Shown: positions 10,661-23,737, counted from the first letter of the stretch. The stretch: DNA of 64,000 nt from Heterobilharzia americana (GCA_944470555.2 OX104130.1:77505160-77569159), one strand, 5' to 3'. Made by a program: numbers and translations. The notes: generated by a model from the letters alone, not told the origin.

Positions 10661-11735
10661 GTTACATGAATACAAACCAGTTTACAGGTTTGATCACTTT
10701 GGTAATGGGAGATAACTATTATGTACAATGTTATGCTATACATTAGATGCTGTGATTTATGGCATATAGGAGGCATGTTGAAGCAGGCTCAGTTCGAATT
10801 TGAAGATTATCCGGTCATCGTTTGAATCATCCAATATTCTTGAAGGTGAGGCCGCGTCACAGTCATGACCTTGGGGTGTGCGCGTTCGTCATCAGGTTTC
10901 GGTGCCAATATTTCCCGCTGACGAATGCGATTTGTAGGATTCCATTTGAATGCAGGACTGGTTAAGTAAATCTGAAAAGTGAATAACAAAAGCGAGCAGC
11001 AGGCGAAATTTGTAACAGGAGCACAAAAATACACAGGAGTAGATCGACCATGATACATCTGGGTGAGTTTGTACTGACTATTAAACTTACTTGAGGAAGT
11101 GTCCAGAACCAACTGTTTAGAGGTAATCTTAGGTGGAAGAAGATGAAGGTGCGCACGACAGTAATGAAAGTCAGTCTGAAGCTGAAGATATCACTACGAA
11201 ATAGAAAGATTTGAGGATATTTGACCAGGTATTAACTTGTTATATACCTATGTACAAGCGTATGATGAAGTTATAAACATTTAGGTGAAATGCGTGGTTT
11301 TTTTTTGTTCTTCGGACCACTACCCTTTATCTGGTCACAGAGAGGGAGGATGATCATGGTGTTGCCTGTTGAGTATTATCATATCGGGTCTACCGAAACT
11401 ATGTTGGTGCAGAGTACTTAGATGTAAGTACTGATGACAAAGGGTAAATAATAAAGAGTTGCATGCTATGAAAATGCACCGACAGACAGTTCTTTTATCT
11501 TTTCGGAGTGGAGAGTTTACTTTAAGGGGCGATTTTTAGGAAATAGGTGTTAAGTCGTGAGATCGGTTAGGTTGTGAAGAAAAGTAGGTTACATTTGAGT
11601 ATCTAATAAGTTCACTGTAGCATATAGTGTCGCACTCCGCTTCCTGTTCACTCTTGGTCATTTTTTTTTCAGAGAAATTAGATTTTAACTTAACTATTGC
11701 GTTTAGTTTTCGGCATTGTATACTTATGTCTTTGC
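10661..11735. other. unassigned sequence with a TAA-linked repeat edge
   Basis: The first 60 bases after the TAA repeat (10641-10690) resemble 26622-26680: an ATATTTC stretch, then about 40 bases ending in ACAAACCA. No coding region is supported in the rest. Overlapping minus-strand frames at 10807-11156 have no family features. Confidence 0.4.
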
Positions 11736-11739
11736 TGTT

Positions 11740-14700
11740 AGTCTCCCTTGAGTCTAGGTACCAGTAGTACCTTAGTGCATGGCATTACCGTTTGTGGTTT
11801 GGCCGTCAACGAATTGATGAGATTCGTTAGATAGGAGGAATGAGAGAAACGCAGAATCACGCTAGGTTGATTCAGTCCTGGATTGTTGAATTTTATTGTG
11901 GTTCTCTCGTGGATAATCAGTCCTAAAAGGAGAGAGAAGATCGGATGCGTCAGTACCGAAGTCATTATTAAGGATACGAAGTGCTAGTACGAGATCATCC
12001 CATATGGCATGGTGAAGCGGTGGGAATAAGTGTAGCCAACCAAGTCGTTCCTCATAGGACACATTCGAAAGGCCTGCCACAATCTTAGAACCTACGCTGT
12101 GAGCACGCTGGAGTACGTCAGTATTTCCTTAAGGCTGGCTACCAGAATGAGGTATTCCAACAGTGGTCTAAAGTAAACAGGATGGAGCATTCTGAACATA
12201 TCCTGATCAAAACCTTTGAAAGCTCTTCGGATATATCATAACGCACAGACGCCCTGGAAACAGTTGGTATGACCAATGTGCAGTACTGCACTTTTATTAG
12301 AGTTGATTCCCGGGTACCGATGTTCAGACCAACCCAATAGTTCATCCAAATCCACTCGAAGTGCATACCTTTCCGCATCACTACTTATGGCTGGCTCTCC
12401 AAGCTTTCGCAGCATCGGCAAATAGCAACACCGGTGTTGAGCACTTTTAGTGATTCGTTGGCATTTAACAAGAAAAGTAGTGAATCTGGAATCGTTCTCT
12501 GAGGAACTCCATTTATCAATGGTTTCCACCTGGACAGTATCCCATTTACCCCCACTCTGCCTTCTATCGTACAACAAGTCTCTAATCCGGGCTTGTAATA
12601 AAGCACCAAACCCAAAAGAGGAGAGCAATCTTAGTTACTTCACATGCGACACCTTATCGAATGCCTTACCGAAGTTTAAAAGCACGAAAATCTATTGGCC
12701 GCTTGCAACGACGGGATGCAACCCATTCCTCTCCCGAATGCCATGTTGCTGTGGTGCCAAAATATTATTTGCTTTAACATGTTCAAGTACTTTATCACAA
12801 ACTACTTTTTCCCAAACCCTAATAACCATTCTAGTTCGACCTACAGGTCGGTAGTTAGCCACCAGCTGGCAACTGCCGGTCATAGATGCTGTACTGATTA
12901 TGGCATCTTTTCAGCCTGTAGGGGGGTGAGCCTGAGATAGGGACAAACTGGAAAGATCAGCGACTGGTTCAATAACAATATCCTCTAGCAAAGACAGCAA
13001 TCTGAGGTGTGACTAATGGAAATCCGGGATCTTCAGGCCCCAGGTTAGTGAGCAACTGTAAGGCTGTTTCCTTTGTCATGAACACTGCATCTATTGGTGG
13101 GGCGGTGGTGACACCAGTATTGAGCACTTCATCGTCATGATCTACAGAGTAGACTTCACTAGAGTAGTCGAACAGACTTTCAGCTCTGGACAGATTAGAC
13201 TCCGCGAGACTATCAGGCTTCCCATCAGCCACCAGAGAGGGACTTCTACATTTTATTTTAGTCCTTCTAACGAGTGCAGACGGCATATTGCGAAAGTTTT
13301 GGAAATAGCTCAAAAGCTATCTCCCGTAAGACATTCCAAACTGTATAATCAAAGTTTTGCAGAGATTACGGATTTTACAGTACCCAAGTTTAAATGTTAT
13401 CAACCTGCCTTCTATAAACAAGTCCCATAGACGCTGCTTCCGCCCTAATGTTTTCTGAATGTCCATTAAACCACGGAGGGCGATGTGAGGATCTTTGTGG
13501 AGTTGACCATGGAATAGATGGCGTCGTCACCTGGTCAAATAGAGCTCTAAACGCATCATATATGTCCTCGTTTGATGAGTCCTTGTCGATGGTCTATTCC
13601 TTACTAAGTGTGCAATCCCTCGCACTTGAAATCTTAATGCTCCAAACATTAGGTCCTGAGGAAGCATTCTCACAAATTTAGACCCCAGAAGCCGAGGGTT
13701 ATCTACCGCTAGCTGAAAAAGGGAATTATTGTAGATACAGGATGTCTTTATATTGTTGGGTCAAAACCACATCTTATAACTATGGCTTGTGTTCAAAGTC
13801 GTCACGTGTTACACACGTCACGTTTTGAACTAAAGCGGTTTCTAATACCGTTAGAAGTGGATCATTTTCAAAGGAACTGCCCCGGGCCAAGAAGGTCGGC
13901 TCCGCCCAGTTAGCGCCGAGTATTCGGATCCCCAATTATTTGGCCCAGTTGCTTCCACTCCAGTCACGCGTATGCGTTCGCATGAAGCAGTTTGCAAGGC
14001 AGGGTGGTCTACGGCTAATTGCCTCAGTTGTACAGAAACCTTCCTTTGGGCTCGGCTCATATTTGGCCACTTCGCAGGTCCCGCGACCATGTGCTTCGAT
14101 GTGATCGATTGCATGCTGTCGTCATCACGAACATAGAGCAGTACGCCTGCACCTTTGAGATCCACAATCTTATCTGTTCTCACCTGGTAATATCGTGTTA
14201 GGGGTGGCGTAAAATCAAAATCCTTTATTAGCCAGGTTTGGGTAGGGCTTCTACACGAGGACGCAGTCCACAGACCGGAGTCTCAAGGTCTGTCATTTCG
14301 CCTCCAGTGCCAAAAACACTGGAGTACGTTACGTTCACCACATCGGAAAAGTTACACGATTCACCCATACAGGTCTCGGAATCATCGGTTTCCAAGACAT
14401 CAGAACCTGAAAACCCACAACTCTAAGAGTGTTCTCTCCACTAGTTCGTTAAGCCTTACGTTCAGTGAACGCCGCCTTTCTGTTTTCTGGTCCTAAAGAG
14501 GCCAGTCTGGTTGGATGCGTGCGTCCAAATCTCATGGTTTGGATGCATTACTCAGGGAACATCCACCTTTTCTTTGCTGCCTATAACAACCTTCGAAGCC
14601 CTCCTCACATGGGGCTCTTGACTCATTTCTTACCTAACTTGACTACTTTGCGGATGCGTGCTGCTCTGGGCGTTTCGGGTAGGACATGCCTGATGGACCG

Positions 14701-15405
14701 CTGGACCAGCCTAAGGTCATGCATATGACGTACTGAAGGGTCGTTGTCCAGTGACTCCTCGACATCAGGGAAGATCATGCTGGACGGTGGTGTGAAACCC
14801 TTGAATTGCGTGTTGGCGACCCTCAAAACTTTCTCGGCAGGTTACGTAAGCTGAGTAGCTTCAGTTATGGTCTCCAGAAGTCCCTTCTAACCCTTTCTTG
14901 GAGAAATCCATTCATAGTCGTTGACCCTATTCATACAGTCAGAGTTGCCAACAGAGGCACTGTCCCTTGGTGAATCTTTGGGTATTGCAGTCGGTGCACC
15001 AATCGCCCCCGGTTTTATTTCGCTTCAAGTGCGCATCCGAACTGGTACAATCTCGCTGATTGTATCACTGGTATCCGCCAGCTCATCTTTGGACCTCCTG
15101 TCAGACGTGTTGACGATCACACTTGCAATGTCATCATCTGACACCGCATGAGATGACAGCCATCATTACCGCACAGTTGTTTTCGGACCAGTAACATTTC
15201 GATGGCCTCCTGAACTGGGGCTGATAATGGCTCGATCAACCAGAGAGAAGCTGGTTTGTTACAACACTTGTACACGGTTGGTGCCAACCCGGTACAAACT
15301 TCGTGGAGCCAACATCCACATCTATCACATCGCATACCTTCGTCGACTGAGAATTTGCATCTGAGTCGACCGCAAACGTGATTATCGCCAAACAGGTTAT
15401 TCACA
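11740..15405 (-). mobile_element. CR1-superfamily element, long decayed copy
   Basis: The minus strand gives, in order, a Cys-rich ORF1 piece (15117-15404), endonuclease remnants (13851-14183), a linker (12969-13313), RT pieces (12236-12883) and the C-terminal block (11862-12080). Order and spacing fit one element of about 3.7 kb. RT landmarks include NYRPVGRTRMV, KANNILAPQQHGIRERNG and SSFGFGALLQARIRDLLYDR. The C-terminal block reads SNVSYEERLGWLHLFP. Every domain has stops or frameshifts. ORF1 and ORF2 remnants together suggest a nearly full-length insertion that aged in place. Confidence 0.75.
15117..15404 (-). pseudogene. CR1 ORF1 remnant with Cys/His (PHD-like) finger
   Basis: Near its start the frame has the pattern CGRLRCKFSVDEGMRCDRCG followed by CWLHEVCTGL and a further Cys pair. 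The spacing C-x4-C, C-x2-C, H-x3-C resembles the PHD/RING-like finger in ORF1 proteins of several CR1-superfamily elements. The coding frame decays after about 60 residues. The role in the element would be nucleic-acid or chromatin binding; that is inference from family. Confidence 0.55.
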
Positions 15406-15410
15406 ATTCA

Positions 15411-16495
15411 GTTAAAGTCCCCGCTAGGGCCGTATTCCAAATGAAGCACTCAGTCAAAATTTTGACACAAAGACTTAAGTCGCGATAACACAAAAACACC
15501 TCAAGAGTTGACTGAATTACTTCGAGTCACAGTCTACAAGAAACCCTATGGTGCGGATCACACAACGGAGGCCAAAAATTTCAAAAGCGTTGAAAAATTC
15601 ACCTCCTGTTTTCAAAGCAAGAGAAATAAAAGTGCAGAAAGCGGTCACAGATAATCAGAGAGGAACTAGATAACTTTCGTGGTGTGTAAGTCAATTCTGA
15701 AGCCCTTACATAACAAATTCTAATATTTCCCATGATCTTTCATTGCTTCACTGGGACACTTGCTGTAAAGCATACTTTTCTGCTCTAAATGACTACAGCA
15801 GCAGGGTTGAAATGCATACTACCTCCGCTTCTTTTTTGCATGAGAATCCGGAAATATCGAGGTACCGTGGAACGTATCCTGAATTCATTCAGAAAGTGTA
15901 ATTTTTCTCGCTAAGTATGTAAAACTTAGTCTGTGAACCTCACTTAGCAGGAATTTTCTGCAGATGTTTCCATGGTTATGCATAATCTCAATGCAAAACA
16001 TTATTTTCTTGCAGTTAAAATCAGATAGTGAGTTAATCGTGAAGATGTTCCAGAATTCACGAAGGAGTGGGAGCAGCCCAATAATTCTTGAAGTCAAGCA
16101 GCGGGCATTATTTCCACCAAGTAGATATGTTCAGATCGAGATTCAGCATCAAATGTCCCCGTCAAGCTGTTGCTGCAAATAAAGAAGGAAAGAAGAAACA
16201 TGAGCAGACATGGAAAGGTGAACTACTTTGCAGCCCAGCTTCGAAAAGAGAGGAATTCCTATACTTTTAGACCTGCTGGAGGTTTATGTACACTTCCGTG
16301 TATGCATGCATAGTTAACTACGTAGTTTTTCTACTGTAAGGCTCTTAAACATTTTCGACATCTGGGGTGTATTGTGGTAGCTTTGAGGGGAAACCGGTTT
16401 ACATGAAGTTCATTATAGTAAGGAGGGGAACCAGTACCTGCACCCTTGTAAGCAGTCGTAAACTCATCAGTGTAAGAGGAACTCTAGGACTACAA
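15411..16495. other. unassigned sequence
   Basis: May include the 5' end of the preceding CR1 copy. No coding or repeat signal could be supported. Confidence 0.4.
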
Positions 16496-16499
16496 TAAC

Positions 16500-17604
16500 T
16501 CTGTTTCATACGTTTAGAGGTCCAAGTACGCTCTTATCAGCCCAGGATGCATTGATGGGGAACCAAGTGAGCTACGAACTCATTGTTTATCAGTAGCCTA
16601 TTGAGTGAAGAGCGGAAAAGTGTCGTTGAGCTCACCGTTTGGGTTTCTTTTGGAAGCCCGTTACAAATGTGCGAGAGTTTATTGGAGAGGAAATTTCCTC
16701 GCAGGCTCAGTTTTAACTGGTACTTTATGGTTTTGCACATTGTGCACAGACGTTATAGCTAGTTTGATTTGCGGACCATGAGAGTGTAAATGCTGACGAA
16801 GTAACTTATAACAAAATATGAGGTTCAATTTAAGTCTACTCTTCCAGAGTGGTTCTAATCCAGTCATGTTACACCTGGATGTGTAGTCTGGGCTAGAGTC
16901 AGCTCCTAATGTTCTGAAGGTGGAATAACCTCATGTCCCTTCGACTTTCAGTTTGTCACTTCTATGGAGGCCACTGAGAATGAACGGGCAATATTCTGAA
17001 AGTGGGCGAATGCGCACTTTATAAAGTAGGACCTGCGATTCAGTGCCACAGAAGTTACGAATGATGTGTCCCAAGAGTTGACATGACTTGGATCTGATAA
17101 AAGCTGTTTGTTCCGAGAATGTCAAGTCTCCGGAACATCTGACGCCCAGATCTAGCGGTGGTGAACTACGATATGACCGGTGAAGTTTTATTGCACAATG
17201 ATTCATAATCACTTGCTTTTAGGGGATGCATTTACGTAGTTGATGCGCCGTTTGCTCTTACCGGTGACGCACAGCGTGGTTTATGACCGGTACAAATCGA
17301 GGATAGCAGTCCCAGGCTTGCGTCTCTGGAAGGCGAAGCCATCCTGGGAAGCATGGGTCGGACGCATTGTGTGGGGTCCCAAAAACATTTCGGTGAGGCT
17401 CAAAAGTAGAGATAGTATTTTAGGAGTAATTTTATACATTCCCACAGTACTGGCCAGGGTCATCCGCGCGAAATGTAGGTTCGGGTGGTGTATATGCAAC
17501 ACGTATGACATTAAGGTATTTGATGTGCCACATGGCATCTCGTTGGGGACCTGATGACTGAGTAAACGTGATCTAGGGTACTTTTTTATGTCAAATGCCT
17601 CCAA
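16500..17604 (-). pseudogene. CR1-superfamily element, decayed C-terminal region
   Basis: On the minus strand, 16931-17212 reads PLDLGVRCSGDLTFSEQTAF, then IIRNFCGTESQVLLYKVRIR and PLSEYCPFILSG, the connection blocks after the RT active site. Positions 16537-16740 give SLRGNFLSNKLSHICNGLPK and FRSSLNRLL, the C-terminal block. A frame at 17281-17604 may keep the QHGF box (SQDGF) and, if so, an internal deletion removed the palm. The nearest relatives in the window are at 28060-31870 and 32740-33560. Confidence 0.65.
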
Positions 17605-18414
17605 GTTATTGTAGTATCTCTTTCTAAAGGTCGAGGTCAGGTGTGAAACGCGTCTTTCGAGTAGGCTATCTTTTCAAGATGTCCTACTTCCCATGGATCC
17701 AGCGGCGGTTTCGCCTGTAGCAGCTATGTCAGCTACGAAGTACTCTTCGCCATCGTTGGACAAAATGCGTTTAAAAATGGCTTTCTTCGAGATCTTCGTA
17801 GGTCTGAAGTACATGATTTTACCCTCGGATCCATGCCTAGTGACGTCACTGTCAACTTAAGGGTTTTTAACCGTGGTTAGTACTGATAGTTGGGGTTTCC
17901 GGAGAAGTTAAAGAATCCGGTTTATTTGCGCCTAGGTCCACTTGGAACTGCTTTGCTACCGGAGTGGCACCTTTCGATTGTTTCTCAGTGCATGCAGTAC
18001 CTTCAGAGTTTGGATGTGTTGAAGTGGTCGGACTTCCTTACTCTGTTTTCTGCGCTGAAGTACCGCCCAGTAAACTTGATTATGATTTCTACCTGTTGTA
18101 CACTTTATATTCACCACTGACTGCAACTGGACGATGAATGACCTTTTGGGGCATTCGAAGGACCTTGCCCTTTGGACTTGCCCACCAGAGTTCCTGGAAT
18201 AAGCACGTTATACTTGTATCACCGCCTTTTTACTTGTTACATTGTGGTTGTCTAAAACCAACTGTTCAGAGCGTTAGCCATAAGCCCCTGGTTCCAACAT
18301 CGGTGAGCCCGATAACGTGCACTGTTTGCATTCTTTCATTTTAATTGTTTATTTGTTTATTTTGACTTTTGCTTTGAAAAGTGCCAAACCTTATTGGTTT
18401 TGATTCCGATATCG
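17605..18414. other. unassigned sequence
   Basis: Contains short open frames on both strands with no recognisable motifs. It could be 5' sequence of the Gypsy-type copy that starts by 18415. Confidence 0.35.
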
Positions 18415-19890
18415 TCAATGAGTCCGTTCCACTGAAGGTTGATGCTGCAGTCGCTAATGAGAATCGACCACCAGCCTTCGATAAGCAAGACCCAGAACCG
18501 CGGTTAGCCCGGCTACAGCGTTCCTTTAACCGACACATCATAAAGTCAGGAAACTGAGATACAAATACTCGTGCTCCACTCTTCCTCTCTCAGTTAGTAA
18601 AGAGGTCAGTGATCTCATAATCGATACCCCTAAAGAAGGCCCTTATTCCGCACCCAAGCGTGCGATTATAAGCTGTCTATCATTGCCAGACGGCCGACGC
18701 TTCCAACGTCTGCTTTCAGGAAAGATGTTGGGAGAAAGATCTTCGTAAAGGAAAAATGATCTGAAAATCTCTCCCTATTTGATAGTATCGACACTTATTT
18801 GAATATTTTTACCCTGGTTGTGGATGGTGTACCTTTGACCCTAGCCGGTGTAATGTTATTTGGTTGTTTGACTTTGCACTCAGTATTTACCCTTTTATGA
18901 TTGAGACTTATCATGAATGTTTCACTTTTCTAGTATGTGACGCTGGACTGTTGACAAGGTGATGTTGTTTTACTGCACCCGACATTTTGTTTTGGTTCAA
19001 CTTACGGTTGTGCTGTGATTTGACTGTTTGTCTTTTGATTGCCGACTGGAAACGTTTGTTTGTTGATTTGATTCTGGTAGACAGAGTTTGATCCCTTTTG
19101 TCGGGCATATTCCTATTGACAGTCAGGTTTTTAACAATTGTATTTGTTTAGCCAGCTTTTGCCGTATAGTACGTGTCTGCTCCAAAGAACGTTTGGACTG
19201 TACAGTTACCCAACGGCACTGTGGAGGTGTTTTTGTAATTTTGATACAACTTATTGTTGCTTTGATGGTACCATAGATTTTCGTTACGAATCTACCACTG
19301 ATTCACTACAAACTGTGTTTTGATATTTTGATCCAACCTTTGACTTGCGTCACTTGTGGAAGTTTGACAGCTTTACAGTAGAACGCCGTGACTAGTCAGA
19401 TTCACGTTAGTTGGCACCGCCTAGTTATTTCGGGTCAAGATTATTGGATTTTGGCCGTTACAATCCCCATCACAGTTCTTGAGATACTTGCAAAAGATGG
19501 TAGGAGAAAATGCAGTCGGAGAAGGCATCCTTAAGGAAGGTTGGATTCAGGTACTGCCGCATCATATCCAGTGTGCGCTTGACGCATAGGACCCGAAGAC
19601 CCCTCTTTCCGAATCGGTTCAAGTCTCAGATAGCATTATGGACAGGTGGACAGATAGGGACAACGACCTGTCACCGCGTGCAAGCCCTAGCTCATCTAAG
19701 GACGCTACCATCACTGAACAAGTGACAAAAGTAAAAACACTAAGGGAAGCTGCCGCTCAAATCCGACTGAGTCAAAGTCAAAGAGGCAAGTCAGCACTCA
19801 GACATGGATCACGAAGTAGACCCAGACACCCGAGGCTGTCTGGACAATTCTGTTTGTATCACTGGAAGTAGAGCGCGCAATCTAAATGGT
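18415..19890 (+). mobile_element. Gypsy-type LTR retrotransposon gag, interrupted by another LTR
   Basis: The plus strand gives Gypsy gag in two pieces. The first (18415-18742) includes RPPAFDKQDPEPRLARLQRS, PLSVSKEVSDLI and DGRRFQRLLSGKMLGERS. The second (19465-19890) resumes with FLRYLQKMV, VLPHHIQCALDA and SVQVSDSIMDRW, and ends near 19890 with SRARN, which resembles the last gag block. Joined in register, the two pieces flank an unrelated insert of about 720 bp. Gag forms the virus-like particle core; this copy has stops as well as the insert. Confidence 0.68.
18743..19464 (-). mobile_element. solo-LTR-like insertion inside the Gypsy gag
   Basis: On the minus strand the insert starts TGTAACGGCC and ends near TTACGA, close to the TG...CA ends of an LTR. 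The flanking bases ATCT and ATCC fit a slightly diverged 4-bp target duplication. The whole insert aligns in the opposite orientation with 23738-24537, including a shared GAATATTTTTACCCT block. No coding is seen within it. It is therefore most simply a solo LTR of the family at 23738; the ends are placed to within a few bases. Confidence 0.6.
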
Positions 19891-21529
19891 GTACACTGAC
19901 ATGGGGTTTTGCCCTCTACAATTGTAACAGTTTTAAATCGTTGTTTAGTCTTTTATACGTACGTATATATACAGTTCTGACGGTTGGCGAACCTCTTGGC
20001 ATCATGTTAGATGGTGAACTTGAAAAGAATGAAGCAACTTAACTGCATCTACAGTCACAGTGCATAGCCGTTATGCTATATGAGTCCAATACCCTTTTCT
20101 TGACGACATCCAAAGTTGTGGCATCTGGAACATTATATGCTGTGGCCCGTTAAGAAGATGCCAGCCTGGTCATAACTCCAGCTGCCAAGTAGTATCCTTT
20201 GGATAAACCTAACGTGCACTGCGCTGTCATCTTCTCTACATCAATTTCTCATACTGCTTGGCGTCACACACTTCAAGGTATTGGCTGTGCGACCCGTAAA
20301 CGGTTACTGATCCACCTGTTCAGGAGCCATTCTTTACTGCAGACATACCGTTGTCGTTAGCCTTGGAGGTGCCATCAGTGGAACCTAAACAGTCGCCATA
20401 GAAACTTACCGACAACTTTCTTAGCCAAACCGTGCTGTCCAGTACTGGCGGTGCCTACGGTCTTTCCGAGCGTTGCGCAGGTATGCAACAAGACCACACT
20501 AAGTGCACAGACGGTCAACTAGTATTCGGCAGTCTACTGGCCGGCATCACCACGCTTCCGCGGCAAGAGACGAAATGCTGGTCTCTCAAGTTCACGGATC
20601 CTGACTTGAGAGGGCATTTTTTATGCCAGTCGCGACGGCAACGACCCTAGCTCTAAACACCAAATATGCTCCAACCAGACCATTGACTTCCTTGTTCCTC
20701 CTCGGCAGACTTCTATTCTTTGTTAGTGGTTTTCTTAAGCAGTCAGTTCCAAGTTAGGCCGTTTCATGATCATTAGGTAAATAAGTTTGCGAAACTCCAG
20801 GGTAGCCTGGTCTCAAAATTTCCGCCGGCTAGCTTGAGAGGACGATCCGCAGTCTCAGTAGCTTTATTTTCTTGTTCGGAATACGTCGTACCCAAACTGT
20901 CAATATCCCTATGCTCACGATCATGCAGTCTCCCTAGATTATCTGATATACTACGGTTATTCGAATAGTGGCAAAAACAACTGCGTAGACTTATCTTGCC
21001 TCTGGCCAAACATTACCCAATGCAGGCAAGGTCCTGCGTCAAACGGCTGATTCCCGCATCCAAGACTGTTTTACGGCCCAATGTGCATCTGTGACATCAC
21101 GACCGATCAGAATTCCGAAAGTATTGTCCCGTAGCCACGTTAATTCAGTGTCTCAAATGGCTCCAAACCTTAATCTGTCGCTTGGACGGGGCGTGTGCAC
21201 TTGATATTAGTAAGTGATTGACAGTGTTTGCCCTTTATGTCCTCTCTGAACCCTGCCCACTTATCGAATTAAATTGCTATTGCCAGTTTACTGCGCATTC
21301 TGAGTGATGATACCCGTATTCCTTTTAAATTCTGTTGTGCAGCTAAATGGTTCACATCTAGTGTTCTGATAAGTGAAACCCAGGCAGTCGCACACCGCAG
21401 GAGACCGTTTACAGAGTAACGACTTATGTTTTCTACATTTTCCCGGCTTCACCGAGGACAATAACATCCAAATATACCCAATAAAATGGCGCGTGTTCAC
21501 ACATATCATCGCTCGAAATATGACATTAT
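19891..21529. other. unassigned sequence after Gypsy gag
   Basis: Where protease and RT of the Gypsy copy should follow, no DTGA, RT or integrase motif could be recognised. A plus-strand frame near 19970-20280 stays open over long stretches (GEPLGIMLDGELEKN, then a few stops) but was not identified. Confidence 0.35.
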
Positions 21530-22545
21530 TATATCAAGCGTAAGGCTCGTTGATGCTTTTGAAGTGAAGATGGGAGTAAGACAAGGTTGCCTCCTGCTAT
21601 CACTGGTCATCTCCCGATTGTGGTCGACTGGATCATGCACCAAACTGTGAGGAGCGAGAAGATGGGGATACGCTGATGGTTTGTCCGGCGTCGCACAAAC
21701 TCGAAGATCTACAGGCGAAAACCAACAAGTTGACAGAAGAGGCGAGGCAGCGAAGGAGGACAGAACTTCAGGTGAATGTAAAGGAGACGGAGGTGATGAA
21801 GAAACCCAACCAATAACAACAACAGCAACAAGCGCCGATCGCCATTAGCAGGAGAAATCTGCAGGCAGTCGTCTTCTTCACCTACCTGGCTAGGCAGCAT
21901 CGTCTCAACTGCAGTGTGTGGCATAGATGGGGACGCCAAAGGTAGGACCGGAAAGACAGCAAGACAGGCCTTCATCAATCTGAAATCAGTGTGGAAATCC
22001 ACTGCACTGCACTAGAAACAGCATAAAGAACGAGATTCGGATTTTCAACACTAATGTCAGTCAAGTCAGTGCTTCTATGTGATTCAGAGGACTGGCGCAT
22101 TATGAAAAGCAGTTCCATCAAACTGCAGACATTCATCATCAACGGCTGCCACTGACGCTAACACGATAGTGAGTATCAGATGGCCGAAGAGAATAGGCAG
22201 CAAAGGACTCTAAGTACGAACCAACCAAGAACCGGTCGCTAAATAAATATGCAGAGGAAAATGGAGATGGATTGGGCTGGAATGGAAACACTCTTAGAAG
22301 GCGGTTTGGGGACATCAAGCGCCAGGGTAGGCCGTCCAGTGGACGTCAAATGGGAAACGATAAGTCGGTTGTGCTAAAATGATATGGAGGAGATCGTGTA
22401 AGGAAGACGCGAGAGCTCATGGGCAAACGTGGAGTCAGGTTAAGCAGACTGCGGAGAAAAAAGTGAAGTGGCGGGGTGCTACTGAAGGCCTAAGTTTCAC
22501 TAGGAACCAAATGGACAAGTAATTATCACAACAACAATGCACAAG
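21530..22545 (+). pseudogene. RTE element, decayed 3' third (relative of the intact copy)
   Basis: This aligns at nucleotide level with 46930-47890 of the intact RTE element, from the EVKTGVKQGCLL block (21566: tgaagtgaagatgggagtaa) through the Gln repeat (21805-21825) and the RRKWRWIGH block (22255) to the end of the ORF (actaggaacc at 22499). Indels and substitutions break the frame throughout. The RT active-site segment around 21670 is shortened. It shows an older burst of the same family. Confidence 0.82.
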
Positions 22546-23106
22546 TGAGAGGCACAGGACTGTGCAGGGCTATTACGTCCATCAAACAGACAGCAGGGAA
22601 ACACTCTACCGTATGGTTGAGTATATCAGTAACAATGATATCTACTTCGAAAAATGAACCATTCGAATGCTTGCCATTTCTACAGGCAATGTCCAAACTT
22701 TTTTCTTAGTGAAGCTAGAAATTTTTAGAAAGAGACAAACTGGCTCGCATTACAAAGTCCCCTGGAGTAAACAATTGTTTGGATATGGTTGGTCACAAAT
22801 ATTATGTAAAGGCCATATCATTAAACGGCAGCAGCAAAAACTAATACAGGTATAATCACTCAGTATGAGAAGTATTCTAGCAACACTGAGTCATATAATC
22901 TATACGGGTGTGCTGCATATCGAGTTTTGAGTGCAAATGAAGCTGAAAATGTATCAGTATTCAGTAGACTTGCACTGTCTACAGATGGCATGCGATCATT
23001 TAGGTCTGTAATTTTATAAACGGCGTCATTCGGATAAAATACTTCAGGGATGCGATTCTCCCCAAATACTGTTGTCATACTAAAGTGCAGAATATCTGGG
23101 GCTTCA
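22546..23106. other. unassigned sequence
   Basis: No supported feature. Frames at 22667-22855 and 22860-23078 lack motifs. Confidence 0.4.
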
Positions 23107-23290
23107 CCGTAAAACCACTCTACGAGACTTCAAGGTTGGCGCTCCATATGAGGTCACCATTTGGTTTGTTTCGTTCCCGGGTGAGTGGTTGTCAGGAATA
23201 GAAAGGCCCGCATGTTAAGATGCAAACAGCATTTATTACCGAAATTTCTAGGTGCGCTTCCAGTTGGATCCGTGAGTTTTGGAGAGGTCG
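23107..23290 (+). repeat. dispersed repeat, copy 1 of 2
   Basis: Aligns with 27198-27365 in the same orientation. Best block is ttcaaggttggcgctccata here against ttcaaggctggtgcctcata there, followed by shared GAGTGG and a decayed CATTTATT/CACGTAAT region. Family unknown; neither copy codes. LTR-type sequence is possible. Confidence 0.55.
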
Positions 23291-23737
23291 CAGTCTGGGA
23301 TGAACGATCGTCCGGTTTTATTTTTTCGTTAATAAGGGGTAATAGGTAACAGATTGCGCATGTTAAATGGAAGTTAGAAGTGCATTTCGTTGCTCAGTGT
23401 GCTTTGGTATGATCCATCATCATGATCTGCACATCGGATGGGAAGGAGAAGCATAGAGGCACGAGGAGTGGCCTTAGTTATCTTGAAATTTGGGAAAGTA
23501 ATACCGAGAACCAAAGTCGTTTAATATTCTACTCGTAGAATAACTTCGCAGTTTATGTAGTGCGCTTCTCATGCCCTAGGTTAAGCTGCACTACGAATGC
23601 AAGCAGATGGCGACTTCGTTTTGCATTTGAGCACAAGCAAAGGCTTTGATATGCACATACAGGTGTGGGGTCAGTGAAATCGTACTACACAACGTGCGAG
23701 TACCCCGTTAACTGAGAGATCTCTCCAAGTTTTACTT

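Noticed and set aside
12450..12940. Plus-strand frames of 134 and 81 codons
   Set aside because: They lie opposite CR1 RT remnants on the minus strand and have no motifs of their own.
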